Shown here one piece after another: positions 54,622-63,012 of a stretch of DNA of 64,000 bases. The DNA is from Bacillota bacterium (GTDB lineage Bacteria; Bacillota; UBA4882; UBA8346). Both the position numbers and the translations under genes were made by a program. The DNA lies in NCBI GenBank assembly GCA_023401925.1, contig JAEXDA010000046.1:1-64000 (forward strand), in the 5' to 3' direction. Position 1 is the stretch's first letter; every line of letters begins with the position of its first letter. Under the pieces are notes generated by a model that was given only the letters and a program-made list of their open reading frames with translations, did not search any database and was not told the origin of the DNA.

Positions 54622-54694
54622 TTATATCACTCCGTCTTATTTTCGGAGTAATTTCGGTAATTGTTCTGACAATCCTTTATGTAATATCCGCCAA

Positions 54695-55054
54695 CTATGA
54701 GAAGGCTAACCTTTTGAGAGCATTTATCACATCAGACTTATTCAGCGGCTTTAAGAAAAAATCATGGGCACCGGCTTTTAACCCTTGAACAATAGCGTCC
54801 TTGGAGGAGCTGGTACTGCAAATAATGATCTTGACCTTGGAATCAAGTTCTTTAAAGAAATGAATCGACTCGATCCCGTCCCATTCCGGCATGAATAAAT
54901 CCTTAATGACCACTTCCGGATGGAACTCACGAAATTGCCGGCAAGCTTCTTGATAAGTCCCCGCTTCCGAAACTTCATAACCGGCTTCGAATAGAAAATC
55001 TTTTAGCATCGCCCGGAGTAGAGGTGAATCATCAACAATCAGGATTTTCACCAT
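54695..55054 (-). CDS. Orphan CheY-like response regulator
   Basis: A stand-alone receiver domain of 119 residues with no output domain. Key residues are present: acidic pair DDS near residue 8, phosphoacceptor Asp in IKDLFMPEWDG near 52, switch Ser/Thr in ICSTSSS near 80 and Lys in FFLKPLNKSD near 103. No kinase is encoded nearby. It could be a phosphate sink, a chemotaxis-like regulator, or a partner of the GGDEF proteins in the region. Confidence 0.92.
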   Translation of the reverse strand: MVKILIVDDSPLLRAMLKDFLFEAGYEVSEAGTYQEACRQFREFHPEVVIKDLFMPEWDGIESIHFFKELDSKVKIIICSTSSSKDAIVQGLKAGAHDFFLKPLNKSDVINALKRLAFS

Positions 55055-55217
55055 AGCCCCCCCAGTTTTAGAGCAAGTTCTCCTTGAGAAATTACTTCAA
55101 CAAGGTATATCAATATCGGCTCTCTCCGAAAGGAATTTCGGGACTACCCACATTCAAAAAGACAGTATGTTATTCGAGAAAAAACTTCGCTCTCCTTCCG
55201 TTGTTTCCAGAATTTTA

Positions 55218-55556
55218 TCAACTGGGCGGCAACTCGCCGTTATGAACTTCATAGCTCCAATTCCGCCCTTGATTATTATCCCAATTTAAGGCGTCATCCC
55301 GAAAACAAAAATTAAATTTGGATGGCTCATCGACCTGAATTGTCACCGACCATCCTCCATCGCGGTTTTTTTTCATTGGAAGATCCACGATCTTGTCCCA
55401 TTCTCCCGATCCATATCCGGCATGGAGAAAAATTTTATTTGCGCCGCTATCGGCAAGAAGTCCCTTATATTTGATCTTCAATTCTTCCCCAAGAGTGATC
55501 GGCACTGGATCCAGATAAATTCCATCCACTGTTTCTTCGATTTTTTTACGGGGCAT
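55218..55556 (-). CDS. CBM25-like carbohydrate-binding protein
   Basis: A 112-residue cytosolic protein that looks like one starch-binding beta-sandwich domain (CBM25/CBM53 type). The core is LFLHAGYGSGEWDKIVDLPM-like (IFLHAGYGSGEWDKIVDLPM), and the characteristic ALNWDNNQGRNWSYEVHNG end carries the Trp residues that would contact sugar. There is no signal peptide. The ATG is at 55556 near TGGAGG-type sequence. Function is unknown; it may bind glycogen-like polymer inside the cell. Confidence 0.75.
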   Translation of the reverse strand: MPRKKIEETVDGIYLDPVPITLGEELKIKYKGLLADSGANKIFLHAGYGSGEWDKIVDLPMKKNRDGGWSVTIQVDEPSKFNFCFRDDALNWDNNQGRNWSYEVHNGELPPS

Positions 55557-55755
55557 CGACTCAAACCTCCATTATTAAAAAGTAAAACCATGAGTTTTTA
55601 GTTTATCCGTAAAAATAACGAATTAAACATTGAATTCATTCAAAGTAAAATCTGAATATTTTTATCCCATGAAACAAAATTTAGCCAAATTGTGGATTAT
55701 AATTTCGAATTGTGATAGTATTTTTAGTTAGTAATTGAAATAAGAGGTGTGAAAA

Positions 55756-56127
55756 ATGTCTCCTCATTTTCCCCAACCTTTGGCGGTTACCGAATTTGGC
55801 CGTAAAGCACAGATAAATATCCGTTTATCGGACTTTGAGATTCCTCCTATGCAGGATATCCTTTTAATCGGAAAAAAAGCACCCATCGGACCGGAAGCCG
55901 TTCGCAGAATGGTTGATGCAATGTCGCCGGAACAATACGAAATCATAAGCCTGGAGCACAAATTTTTTGAGGCCCTCGTTATTAAGAAATCTTTGTTAAA
56001 GCAAATAGCGAAGGAAAAATTGTTGCCCGTTATCTTGGAAGAAGGAGAATTAATCGGCTCGGAAGAGCTGGTAATCAAAGCACAGATCAATATTGTTTAT
56101 GAAATAAACCGAGGTATTTCCTTGTGA
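55756..56127 (+). CDS. Unknown protein coupled to a CBS-GGDEF gene, 123 aa
   Basis: Not recognised. A 123-residue soluble protein beginning MSPHFPQPLAVTEFGRKAQINI; a second KAQINI occurs near the C-terminus (EELVIKAQINIVYE), suggesting beta strands that pair at both ends. GAGGTGTG lies about 7 nt before the ATG. Its stop overlaps the start of the CBS-GGDEF gene by 4 bp (GTGA), so the products are made together. It is likely a partner or input module of that enzyme. Confidence 0.65.
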   Translation: MSPHFPQPLAVTEFGRKAQINIRLSDFEIPPMQDILLIGKKAPIGPEAVRRMVDAMSPEQYEIISLEHKFFEALVIKKSLLKQIAKEKLLPVILEEGELIGSEELVIKAQINIVYEINRGISL

Positions 56128-56951
56128 TGACCAGCATAAAAGAAATAATGACCGGTGGAGTCATTACAATAAGTCCCGACTGTTCGGTACGCAAAACAAT
56201 CGAAATGATGGAACAGTATCAAATCGGATGTTTCCCCGTGGTGGAAAACAATCAACTCTTAGGCCTGATTACTTCCAGGGACACCAGAATCAGCCATCCA
56301 AACCGCTTGGTGGCCGACGCCATGAGTAAAAAGGTCATTACACTATCATCAAAGGATTCCGTGTGGGAAGCGGAAAAATTATTGAAACAATATCAAATCG
56401 AACATTTAATTGTCACGGATGATAACCATCTGGTTGGGGTGGTTACCAAGGCGCAGCTATACGCTGAATTGGGGAAATATGTTGATTCCCTTACCGGTTT
56501 ATATACGGCTGCTTTTCTCCGGCATAAAGCTTTGGAATTATTGCACGAAGGAAAGGAAATTACCATCATTTTTTTTGATGTAGACAACTTCGGAATGGTT
56601 AATAAAAATTTCGGCCATATCATCGGCGATGAAATCTTATGCAAAGTCGCTGAAATCCTATTAAATTCCATTGATGGCGACACGGATTCCTTATGTCGCT
56701 ATGCCGGCGACGAATTTTCAATCTTAACCATTCAACATTACAATGTGGCGTTGGATTTGACGGCACGGATAACGGATGCCCTCCGGAACGCAGACTGGCC
56801 CAATAATCTCACGGTGACTTTGTCGAGCGGTATCGCCGGAGGAACACCCATTGCAGGCCATCACGAGGATTTTGTTAAACTTATCAATAAACTTATCAAT
56901 AAAGCCAGTTTGGCTTCTACAAAAGCTAAACGCGAAAAAAACGTTTCTTAA
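56124..56951 (+). CDS. CBS-pair diguanylate cyclase
   Basis: A 275-residue cytosolic protein: two CBS domains (about 5-118) that could bind adenine nucleotides, followed by a GGDEF domain (about 122-270). The active-site motif is AGDEF (residues 194-198), a competent variant; DVDNFGMVNKNFGH carries the metal and GTP-binding residues. No RxxD inhibitory site precedes the motif. The start is GTG at 56124 or ATG at 56127. It probably makes c-di-GMP in response to nucleotide levels. It overlaps the unknown 123-residue gene. Confidence 0.92.
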   Translation: MMTSIKEIMTGGVITISPDCSVRKTIEMMEQYQIGCFPVVENNQLLGLITSRDTRISHPNRLVADAMSKKVITLSSKDSVWEAEKLLKQYQIEHLIVTDDNHLVGVVTKAQLYAELGKYVDSLTGLYTAAFLRHKALELLHEGKEITIIFFDVDNFGMVNKNFGHIIGDEILCKVAEILLNSIDGDTDSLCRYAGDEFSILTIQHYNVALDLTARITDALRNADWPNNLTVTLSSGIAGGTPIAGHHEDFVKLINKLINKASLASTKAKREKNVS

Positions 56952-57683
56952 AGCCTAAACCATCAAGTCTCCCGCCAAGGTGTCGGCACTATAAGTGACG
57001 CAGACGCAGAGAAAAGACGAAAGACATTGTTGGTGAAAACCTCTAACCCCTGCGCGAGAACAACGCCCTATTTTTATCCTTTTCGATTGCCCCGGTAACT
57101 GCGAGGGTGGACGACTATCCAGAAAATACGTTTGCCCAAATTTCTACCCTTCTCTTTACTTAAAGGGAATTCGCTAAAATCTTCGGCCTATATGGAATTG
57201 CTTCGAAGCCTAAACGTTCAAAACCCCAAAAGCATGCTAATTGCCTTTAAGGGGAATTGTGAAACAATTCCTTGAAAAAACGCAAAGCGTTTTTTAGGGC
57301 TGGAGTCGGGTTTAGGTTCGTTTTCTTCCTTTCATGTGGGGGCTGTCGAAAAAGGAATTTATGGTGGATAATCTTTCAAGGTAAAAAAACACCCCCTTCC
57401 CTTGAATCACTAATTTAAAGCCTACAGGGACCGGGGGTTCGTTTGATCATCGGCAAATTTTCTGCCTATCCTATCTAGAAAATACTTCGAGGCCCAAAAA
57501 ATCAAATCTCCCGCCGAGACGCAGAGAAAAGACGAAAAACATTGTTGAAAAAACCTCTGCTCGAGTAAAAATACCCTAATTTTCATCCTTTCGATTGCCC
57601 CATCTAATGCTGGGGTGGGGGACTACCTTCTAAATTTGAAAAAATTAAAAGAAGCGAATCGAAAATCACGGGTGTATGCACCT
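56952..57683. other. Repeat-rich gene-free stretch before glnS
   Basis: A 732-bp region between a plus gene and the stop of the minus glnS gene. It holds two diverged direct copies of a repeat of about 150 bp (near 56967-57120 and 57502-57630), two hairpins (57252-57270 with GGAATTG/CAATTCC; 57274-57294 with AAAAAACGC/GCGTTTTTT) and a GGGGCTGTCGAAAAA word near 57339, resembling the ends of the MITE-like elements. No ribosome site and open frame occur together. Confidence 0.65.
56967..57630 (+). repeat. Direct repeats with shared core GACGCAGAGAAAAGACGAAA
   Basis: The 20-mer GACGCAGAGAAAAGACGAAA occurs at 57003-57022 and at 57518-57537, each time preceded by TCTCCCGCC within about 40 bp and followed by ACATTGTTG and then by TCGATTGCCCC about 60 bp later. 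A minus-strand relative (TCTCCCGCGGAGGCGCAGAG) is at 103-133. The copies are about 515 bp apart. Confidence 0.8.
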
Positions 57684-59411
57684 TCACCCTTTCCAGGAAT
57701 CCCGGAGGGGTACAATCTGGTTGAAAACCAAATGTCCGGCCTGTGAATCCGAATCAACCACGTAATAACCCTGGCGTAAAAATTGATAGTGATCGCCTGG
57801 CTTGGCTGTTGCCAAACCCGGTTCCACCAAACACTGGGTTAGCGCCTTCAGAGAATCCGGGTTCAAATTGGATTTATAGTCGCCCTCGGCGGCGTCCGGG
57901 TTTACCACCGTAAACAAATGGTCATATAACCTCACTTCCGTCGGAATGGCATGTTTGGCGGATACCCAATGTAACGTGCCTTTCACTTTGCGGCCATCGG
58001 AAGACCACCCGCCGCGGGTTTCCGGATCATAGACGCAATGAACTTCAACCACTTCGCCGGAGGCCGGATCTTTCACCACATTGGTGCAAGTTACATAGTA
58101 AGCGTGCTTTAAGCGGACTTCCTTACCCGGGGAGAGCCGGAAAAAACCTTTGGGGGGATTTTCCATGTAATCTTCCTGTTCGATAAATATTTCCCGGCAA
58201 AAAGGCACTTTTCTATGGCCGAGTTCCGGATTTTCCGGATTGATCTCCGCATCAAACTCCTCCACCTGGTTTTCGGGATAATTGTCGATGACTACTTTCA
58301 GCGGTCGCAAAACTCCCATCACCCGCGGCGCTTTAATATTTAAATCTTCCCGCAGGCAATGTTCGAGCAAAGCGATATCGACCATGCTGTTGCTTTTGGC
58401 CACGCCAATCCGCTCGCAGAAGTCCCGGATCGATTCCGGAGTATAACCACGGCGCCGTAAACCGGAAATGGTCGGCATCCGGGGATCGTCCCAGCCGCTG
58501 ACGTAATTATTTTTAACAAGTTCCAGGAGCTTCCGCTTGCTCATTACGGTATAATTCAGGTTCAAACGGGCGAATTCAATCTGGCGGGGCGGCGTTGGAA
58601 ACTCATCCCGGAATTGCTCCACCACCCAATCATAAAGCGGGCGGTGATCTTCATACTCCAAGGAACACAAGGAATGGGAAATTCCTTCGATTGCATCCGA
58701 AATGGGGTGGGCGTAATCATACATCGGGTAAATACACCAGGCGTCGCCGGTCCGATGGTGAGTGACCCGCCGGATACGGTAAATCACCGGATCTCTCATG
58801 TTGATATTGGGGGACGCCATATCAATTTTGGCCCGTAGTGTCCGGGAGCCGTCCTCAAATTCTCCCGCGCGCATGCGGCGGAATAAATCCAGATTCTCCC
58901 CCACGGAGCGGTTTCGGAAAGGGCTTTCTTTCCCCGGTTCGGTCAGGGTGCCGCGATAGTCTCTCACCTGGTCGCCCGAGAGATCACAAACATAGGCCTT
59001 GCCGTTTAGAATCAATTTCTCGGCGCATTGGTAAAGTCCTTCATAATACTCGGAAGCATAATAAAGCCGATCCTCCCAGTCAAATCCCAACCAATGAATA
59101 TCTTCCATAATGGAATCCACATATTCGGTGTCTTCCTTCACCGGATTGGTATCATCAAAACGGAGATTACACTGGCCTCCGAATTTTAGCGCGATTCCAA
59201 AATCAATGCACAAAGCTTTGGCATGTCCGATATGCAGATATCCGTTGGGTTCAGGAGGAAAACGAGTGTGCACCCGTTTACCATGTACTCCGGTTTGCAA
59301 GTCTTCCTCCACAGCATCTTGAATAAAGTTGGAAATTACCGGATTCGACTTTTCGGCAGGATCATTCTCCGCTGTTTTCAAACTTCCATCATTCGCTTTC
59401 TGGGTTTCCAT
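57684..59411 (-). CDS. glnS: Glutaminyl-tRNA synthetase
   Basis: Class I synthetase that charges tRNA-Gln directly. The 575-residue protein has HIGH in PPEPNGYLHIGHAKALCIDFG near residue 60 and VMSKRK near 290. It also has the GlnRS-specific catalytic core (RFDDTNPVKEDTEYVDSI) and a full C-terminal beta-barrel anticodon-binding domain. I use the ATG at 59411 (METQKANDGS), 11 nt after AAGGAGGA. A 25-35 residue N-terminal extension precedes the core. Most Firmicutes lack this enzyme and make Gln-tRNA through GatCAB, so horizontal acquisition is plausible. Confidence 0.95.
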   Translation of the reverse strand: METQKANDGSLKTAENDPAEKSNPVISNFIQDAVEEDLQTGVHGKRVHTRFPPEPNGYLHIGHAKALCIDFGIALKFGGQCNLRFDDTNPVKEDTEYVDSIMEDIHWLGFDWEDRLYYASEYYEGLYQCAEKLILNGKAYVCDLSGDQVRDYRGTLTEPGKESPFRNRSVGENLDLFRRMRAGEFEDGSRTLRAKIDMASPNINMRDPVIYRIRRVTHHRTGDAWCIYPMYDYAHPISDAIEGISHSLCSLEYEDHRPLYDWVVEQFRDEFPTPPRQIEFARLNLNYTVMSKRKLLELVKNNYVSGWDDPRMPTISGLRRRGYTPESIRDFCERIGVAKSNSMVDIALLEHCLREDLNIKAPRVMGVLRPLKVVIDNYPENQVEEFDAEINPENPELGHRKVPFCREIFIEQEDYMENPPKGFFRLSPGKEVRLKHAYYVTCTNVVKDPASGEVVEVHCVYDPETRGGWSSDGRKVKGTLHWVSAKHAIPTEVRLYDHLFTVVNPDAAEGDYKSNLNPDSLKALTQCLVEPGLATAKPGDHYQFLRQGYYVVDSDSQAGHLVFNQIVPLRDSWKG

Positions 59412-59926
59412 TGATAGGTCTTCCTCCTTCAATTAACTAACAGGTCAAACACTCACTTTTCAGGCAAAAAATTCAAGGGTTTTTCTTCCAGCGATCTTAC
59501 ATTTAAATTCTATTATAAACAATTTAACGCCATTTGCCAACGTATTTTAAGAATTCATTCCTTGAAAAAAGGCGGCCGCGGACAAAAAGTGCCATAAAAA
59601 TGCCATAGAGCTTGTTTTTATTCCCCTGGTTGCCGGGCTCCTTTAGGTTAACCGGAAAACGGAAGGAAATGAAATCCTGGGCTCTTTTAACAGCAGTGTT
59701 CAAAGCCTTCAGCACGAAATAGTATCTACGTTCACTCCAAATCCATTGACAAAGGAGCATTTTCATGTTCTTAATCGCTTTTATGTTATTATGGTCCTAT
59801 ACTTCAAGATATGAAAGTTCGGACAATCGCTAAAAACCATCAGGTAAAGCCGGGCGCTTTAAATCACCGCCCGGCTTTACCCGCCAAAGAAAGCCAACAG
59901 TTCCCCGTTAGCCATCCGCGGCGAGA
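59412..59926. other. Gene-free stretch between glnS and the patatin gene
   Basis: A minus-strand open frame of 80 codons (59524-59766) has no ribosome site and no recognisable protein, so I do not call it. The promoter region of glnS should lie within 59412-59520. A perfect 14-bp hairpin (59843-59881, GGTAAAGCCGGGCG with its complement) lies about 45 bp after the patatin stop codon. It has no T-tract but probably ends or protects that transcript. Confidence 0.55.
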
Positions 59927-62170
59927 CTAAAAAATATGCCCCAACATAATCTGGTACGAATGATCTCCCTCTTCCCCATAGCTATATCCGATATAAATCT
60001 GTCCAAAAATCGTCGCGCTTAAAAATCCCACCGCAATATCACTTTTTAAATCCCGGGAGGACCAATCCTCAAAAACGCCTCCGTTTTCATACCACAAACC
60101 CAGGTAAATGTTCCTGCCGCTCATCGGTAGATACCCCAGGGCTTTGAGATAACCGATATTTCCCAATACATAATTGCTTCCCGATAATTCATTGATATTG
60201 TAACAACCCAGGCGAAAAGGTCCTCCCAGATGGAATTGCTGGGTCCAGGGAGGAGCCTCCTCAAACGATCCTCCCGCAGCCACCATCGTAAAGACCATAT
60301 CTTTGGCTCCGACCGGGAAACACTTTATTAACTGGGATTCTACCTGTCCAAAAGAACCGCCGCTTCCCGGAACACAATCATACCAACTGGCCTCCGTCTT
60401 CCAATCCAGGCCTTTTTGGGCTAATATCATTTCATCATTGTTATTAAAACTCCAGACAAGATGGGTCCGGCGGATAGTCCCATTTAAATCCGAAGGAATT
60501 TCATTACCGGACTGTCTTCGGAGGGTCTGATTTCCAAGCGAATAACCAACCCTCAGTTCGGCGCTTTTTTCAAAGCGATATCCGCCATCCAACCCGATTT
60601 CCGAATAGTAATTTTTATAGGAATTCATGGGGTATCCATCCTGAAAATTACTGAGATTCGTTTCCTCCATTTTGATAAAAGGCGCTATAAAGAAATTACT
60701 TTTGCGGAGGGGTTTATAGAGCTCCGAAAACAGGTAAATATCACTTCCCACTCCGATATCGGTGCGCAGTTCCGAGCCAGGTCCGTTGATATTGAAAGCG
60801 GTAAACCGAAAACCAGGATTCACTTGGCTTTGTTTCTCCCCGATTTCAATATTCAGGGCGAAATCGATGAAAGGCGGACCATAGGGTTTTTCAACCGCAA
60901 CAATCGCTAAAGTAGGAACTCCACCCCGGTCCTGATACTCATATCGTAAGCTTTCATAGAGAGAACTTCCCAAAATATCGGTCAAATCGGCTTCCAGTTC
61001 ATCCGGATCCAGCAACTTTCCCACATGATTACGCAGCCGGTTTTTAATCATCCTGCCATTTTCGGATGACGTCCCCAAAACTACGATCCGTTCGGGCACG
61101 GGCTGGACGTTTTTTTTGCGCCGGTTGCGCTCCGTGATATACCGTTGCCATTCTTCCTCGCTCAAGGAATATTTCTTAAGACCGGAAGCCTCGGCGGCTG
61201 CGGCTTGATATCCGTAAACGATAAACTGGTCGATGGCTTTCCAGCTCAACATCGACAGCTTGCCGCGCTGAGGCTCCAAAACCACATCCGCAATGGCTAA
61301 AGAGCGCTGACTGTTGTTTTCGACAATCGCATCAATGGCGTTTAATAAGACAATGCTCCCTTTGGAACCGCTTGGTTTTCCCCGGTTGGCGTTTAAATGA
61401 ACCGCGATAATGACATCGGCGCCCATTTTCTTGGTAACATCCGTGGGAACATTGTCATAAATACCGCCATCCACCAACTGCCGCCCGTCCCGCTCCACCG
61501 GTGTGAAAACATTGGGTACGGCCATGGTGGCGCGCATCGATTCAGCCAGAGAACCATCTCCCATAACTACGGTTTCATTATTCATAATATCCGCAGCCAC
61601 GCACCGGAATGGGATCGGCAGTTCATCAAAGCTCCCAATCGAAGAATAAGGAAGCGTTATCCTGCTCAAGAGTAAATTAATCCGGTAGCCACCCAAGCCC
61701 TGCGGAAATTTTAGGCTATTCCCCTTAAAACCCATTTCCAGCTCGGCCGAATAATTCCGCCGGTCTTCTTTGCGCCGGAAATCAATATTTTTTAACGGAG
61801 GCGCCGAATCAAACAACCGGTTCCAATCGATCGTCTTCAAGAAGACCTCGATTTCAGCGGCTGACATTCCTGTGGCATAACAGCCTCCAATTAATCCGCC
61901 CATACTGGTGCCAGCCACATAGTCAACGGGAATCCGGTTTTCCTCCAGCCATTCCAAAACCCCGATATGGGCTAAACCCAATGCGCCGCCACCCCCTAAA
62001 GCAATACCGATCTTAGGGCGATCCAGGGTGGGGTTGTCAGCCAGGACGGGGTGGAATTTCAAAGCAAAACTCAGTAAAATGAGGCCTACCATCAGTATAA
62101 TGACGTACTTCCCGCAAAAGACTGGTTTTTGAATCGATTTAGACCTTCTTCGTCTCAATATCTTCTTCAC
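59927..62170 (-). CDS. Patatin phospholipase fused to POTRA and Omp85 barrel (PlpD-like)
   Basis: A 747-residue protein with signal peptide (about 1-44, ending PVLA), a patatin lipase domain (about 50-320), one POTRA-like domain (about 359-428) and a BamA/TamA-like beta-barrel (about 435-747). The lipase dyad is Ser89 in AGTSMGG and Asp234 in DGGIYDN, with the oxyanion stretch GGGGALGLAHIG. The barrel contains QFHLGGPFRLGCYN, which corresponds to the Omp85 L(F)GG...GY motif, and ends in a terminal Phe, the usual outer-membrane signal. This matches type Vd autotransporters (PlpD/FplA). The GTG start at 62170 is approximate. The protein implies a true outer membrane in this organism. Confidence 0.9.
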   Translation of the reverse strand: MKKILRRRRSKSIQKPVFCGKYVIILMVGLILLSFALKFHPVLADNPTLDRPKIGIALGGGGALGLAHIGVLEWLEENRIPVDYVAGTSMGGLIGGCYATGMSAAEIEVFLKTIDWNRLFDSAPPLKNIDFRRKEDRRNYSAELEMGFKGNSLKFPQGLGGYRINLLLSRITLPYSSIGSFDELPIPFRCVAADIMNNETVVMGDGSLAESMRATMAVPNVFTPVERDGRQLVDGGIYDNVPTDVTKKMGADVIIAVHLNANRGKPSGSKGSIVLLNAIDAIVENNSQRSLAIADVVLEPQRGKLSMLSWKAIDQFIVYGYQAAAAEASGLKKYSLSEEEWQRYITERNRRKKNVQPVPERIVVLGTSSENGRMIKNRLRNHVGKLLDPDELEADLTDILGSSLYESLRYEYQDRGGVPTLAIVAVEKPYGPPFIDFALNIEIGEKQSQVNPGFRFTAFNINGPGSELRTDIGVGSDIYLFSELYKPLRKSNFFIAPFIKMEETNLSNFQDGYPMNSYKNYYSEIGLDGGYRFEKSAELRVGYSLGNQTLRRQSGNEIPSDLNGTIRRTHLVWSFNNNDEMILAQKGLDWKTEASWYDCVPGSGGSFGQVESQLIKCFPVGAKDMVFTMVAAGGSFEEAPPWTQQFHLGGPFRLGCYNINELSGSNYVLGNIGYLKALGYLPMSGRNIYLGLWYENGGVFEDWSSRDLKSDIAVGFLSATIFGQIYIGYSYGEEGDHSYQIMLGHIF

Positions 62171-62299
62171 CCCGGAATTTTCTTCCCAATTTAAAGTTCT
62201 GCATTTTCAATTCATTTTAAGTATTTATCATCCGAAGTCAATATCCTTTTTGAATTCACTGGATAAGTGTTAACGAAAGTTAAATTTGTGCAATCAGGA

Positions 62300-62341
62300 C
62301 ACAAAAAAAGAAAGGCTTTTAGCTTCAGCCTCTCTTTTTAT
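62300..62341 (-). terminator. Terminator of the riboswitch-controlled gene
   Basis: On the minus strand GAGAGGCT with AGCCTTTC (imperfect stem, small loop) is followed by T7. It lies about 20 bp after the stop at 62362 and makes that gene monocistronic. Confidence 0.8.
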
Positions 62342-62361
62342 CGAATAAATCAAGGTTACTA

Positions 62362-62847
62362 TCAATTGGTAATCGTTAAGGTAATCATTTGTGATAAAGG
62401 AGCCGTCATTCGGACATTCACCGGAGTCGTATAGGTATAACGAATCGTCTTTTGCGATTCCGCGACTTTTGACACACCGGTCACCAAATCAACCGGAGTG
62501 CTTTTTAAAAAAACTCCACCAGCACTCAACGCTCCCGAAGGGGCCTCTAAGGAAATCAAGAGGTCGGAATCTTTCGGCAGTACGGTATTTAAGACTCCGG
62601 TTATTTTTTTATGTTCCTCATTGGTGGTAATTCGATAGGTAGAAGTTGCATCAATGATTTTAACGGTTTGCGAGTGGACGGTCACTGTCTTTTCATGGGT
62701 GATGTTCAAATCGCCGGCAAGCGCAATCTCATTGACCGCCTGTATGCTAAAGGTAACGGTCTGCGAAGTATTGCCGTTTGCCGTAGCGAGGCTCCAGGTA
62801 CTTGCCACAAAGAACACCATTGTTAAAACCATGAATCCATTTTTCAT
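62362..62847 (-). CDS. Small secreted beta-rich protein under c-di-GMP riboswitches
   Basis: A 161-residue exported protein. The signal peptide (about 1-24, VLTMVFFVASTWSLATA) is followed by a repetitive beta-rich body: TVTFSIQAVNEIALAGDLNI, TSTYRITTNEEHKKITGVLN, LLISLEAPSGALSAGGVFL and a Thr-rich C-terminus. I recognise the general style of secreted surface proteins but cannot name a family. I use the ATG at 62847, preceded by GGTGGAAA; the open frame extends to 63132 only because the riboswitch RNA happens to be free of stops. Likely a matrix, pilus or adhesin component switched by c-di-GMP. Confidence 0.8.
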   Translation of the reverse strand: MKNGFMVLTMVFFVASTWSLATANGNTSQTVTFSIQAVNEIALAGDLNITHEKTVTVHSQTVKIIDATSTYRITTNEEHKKITGVLNTVLPKDSDLLISLEAPSGALSAGGVFLKSTPVDLVTGVSKVAESQKTIRYTYTTPVNVRMTAPLSQMITLTITN

Positions 62848-62868
62848 TATTTTCCACCATACCTGATC

Positions 62869-62985
62869 ATTTATTTCGGCGACCCGGCTGCCAATAGCTT
62901 TGACGAATGTTGCGCACTCGTTCCACCTTAGGCCCGTGGGTTTTGCGTCTCCAGCTTTCACTGAATTTGCCATTATCGGATAAAT
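62869..62985 (-). promoter_or_regulatory. c-di-GMP-I (GEMM) riboswitch, gene-proximal copy
   Basis: The leader RNA carries the GEMM-I consensus in order: GGCAAA, a GAAA-capped stem (TTCAGTGAAAGCTGGA), GACGCAAA, CACGGGCCTAAG, then TATTGGCAGCCGGGTCGCCG. Extended P1 arms ATTTAT/ATAAAT close it. Its 3' end lies about 22 nt before the start codon of the secreted protein, so translation or short-range control is likely. No U-tract follows it. Confidence 0.93.
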
Positions 62986-63012
62986 TGTCGATACTGCCGT
63001 GATGGTGAAAAT

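Noticed and set aside
57252..57294. Candidate small RNA or terminator pair before glnS
   Set aside because: Two small hairpins are present, but no promoter or conserved RNA family could be recognised, so I list them only inside the region description.
59524..59766. An 80-codon minus-strand open frame between glnS and the patatin gene
   Set aside because: No Shine-Dalgarno site, no recognisable protein, and unusual composition. It may be noise.
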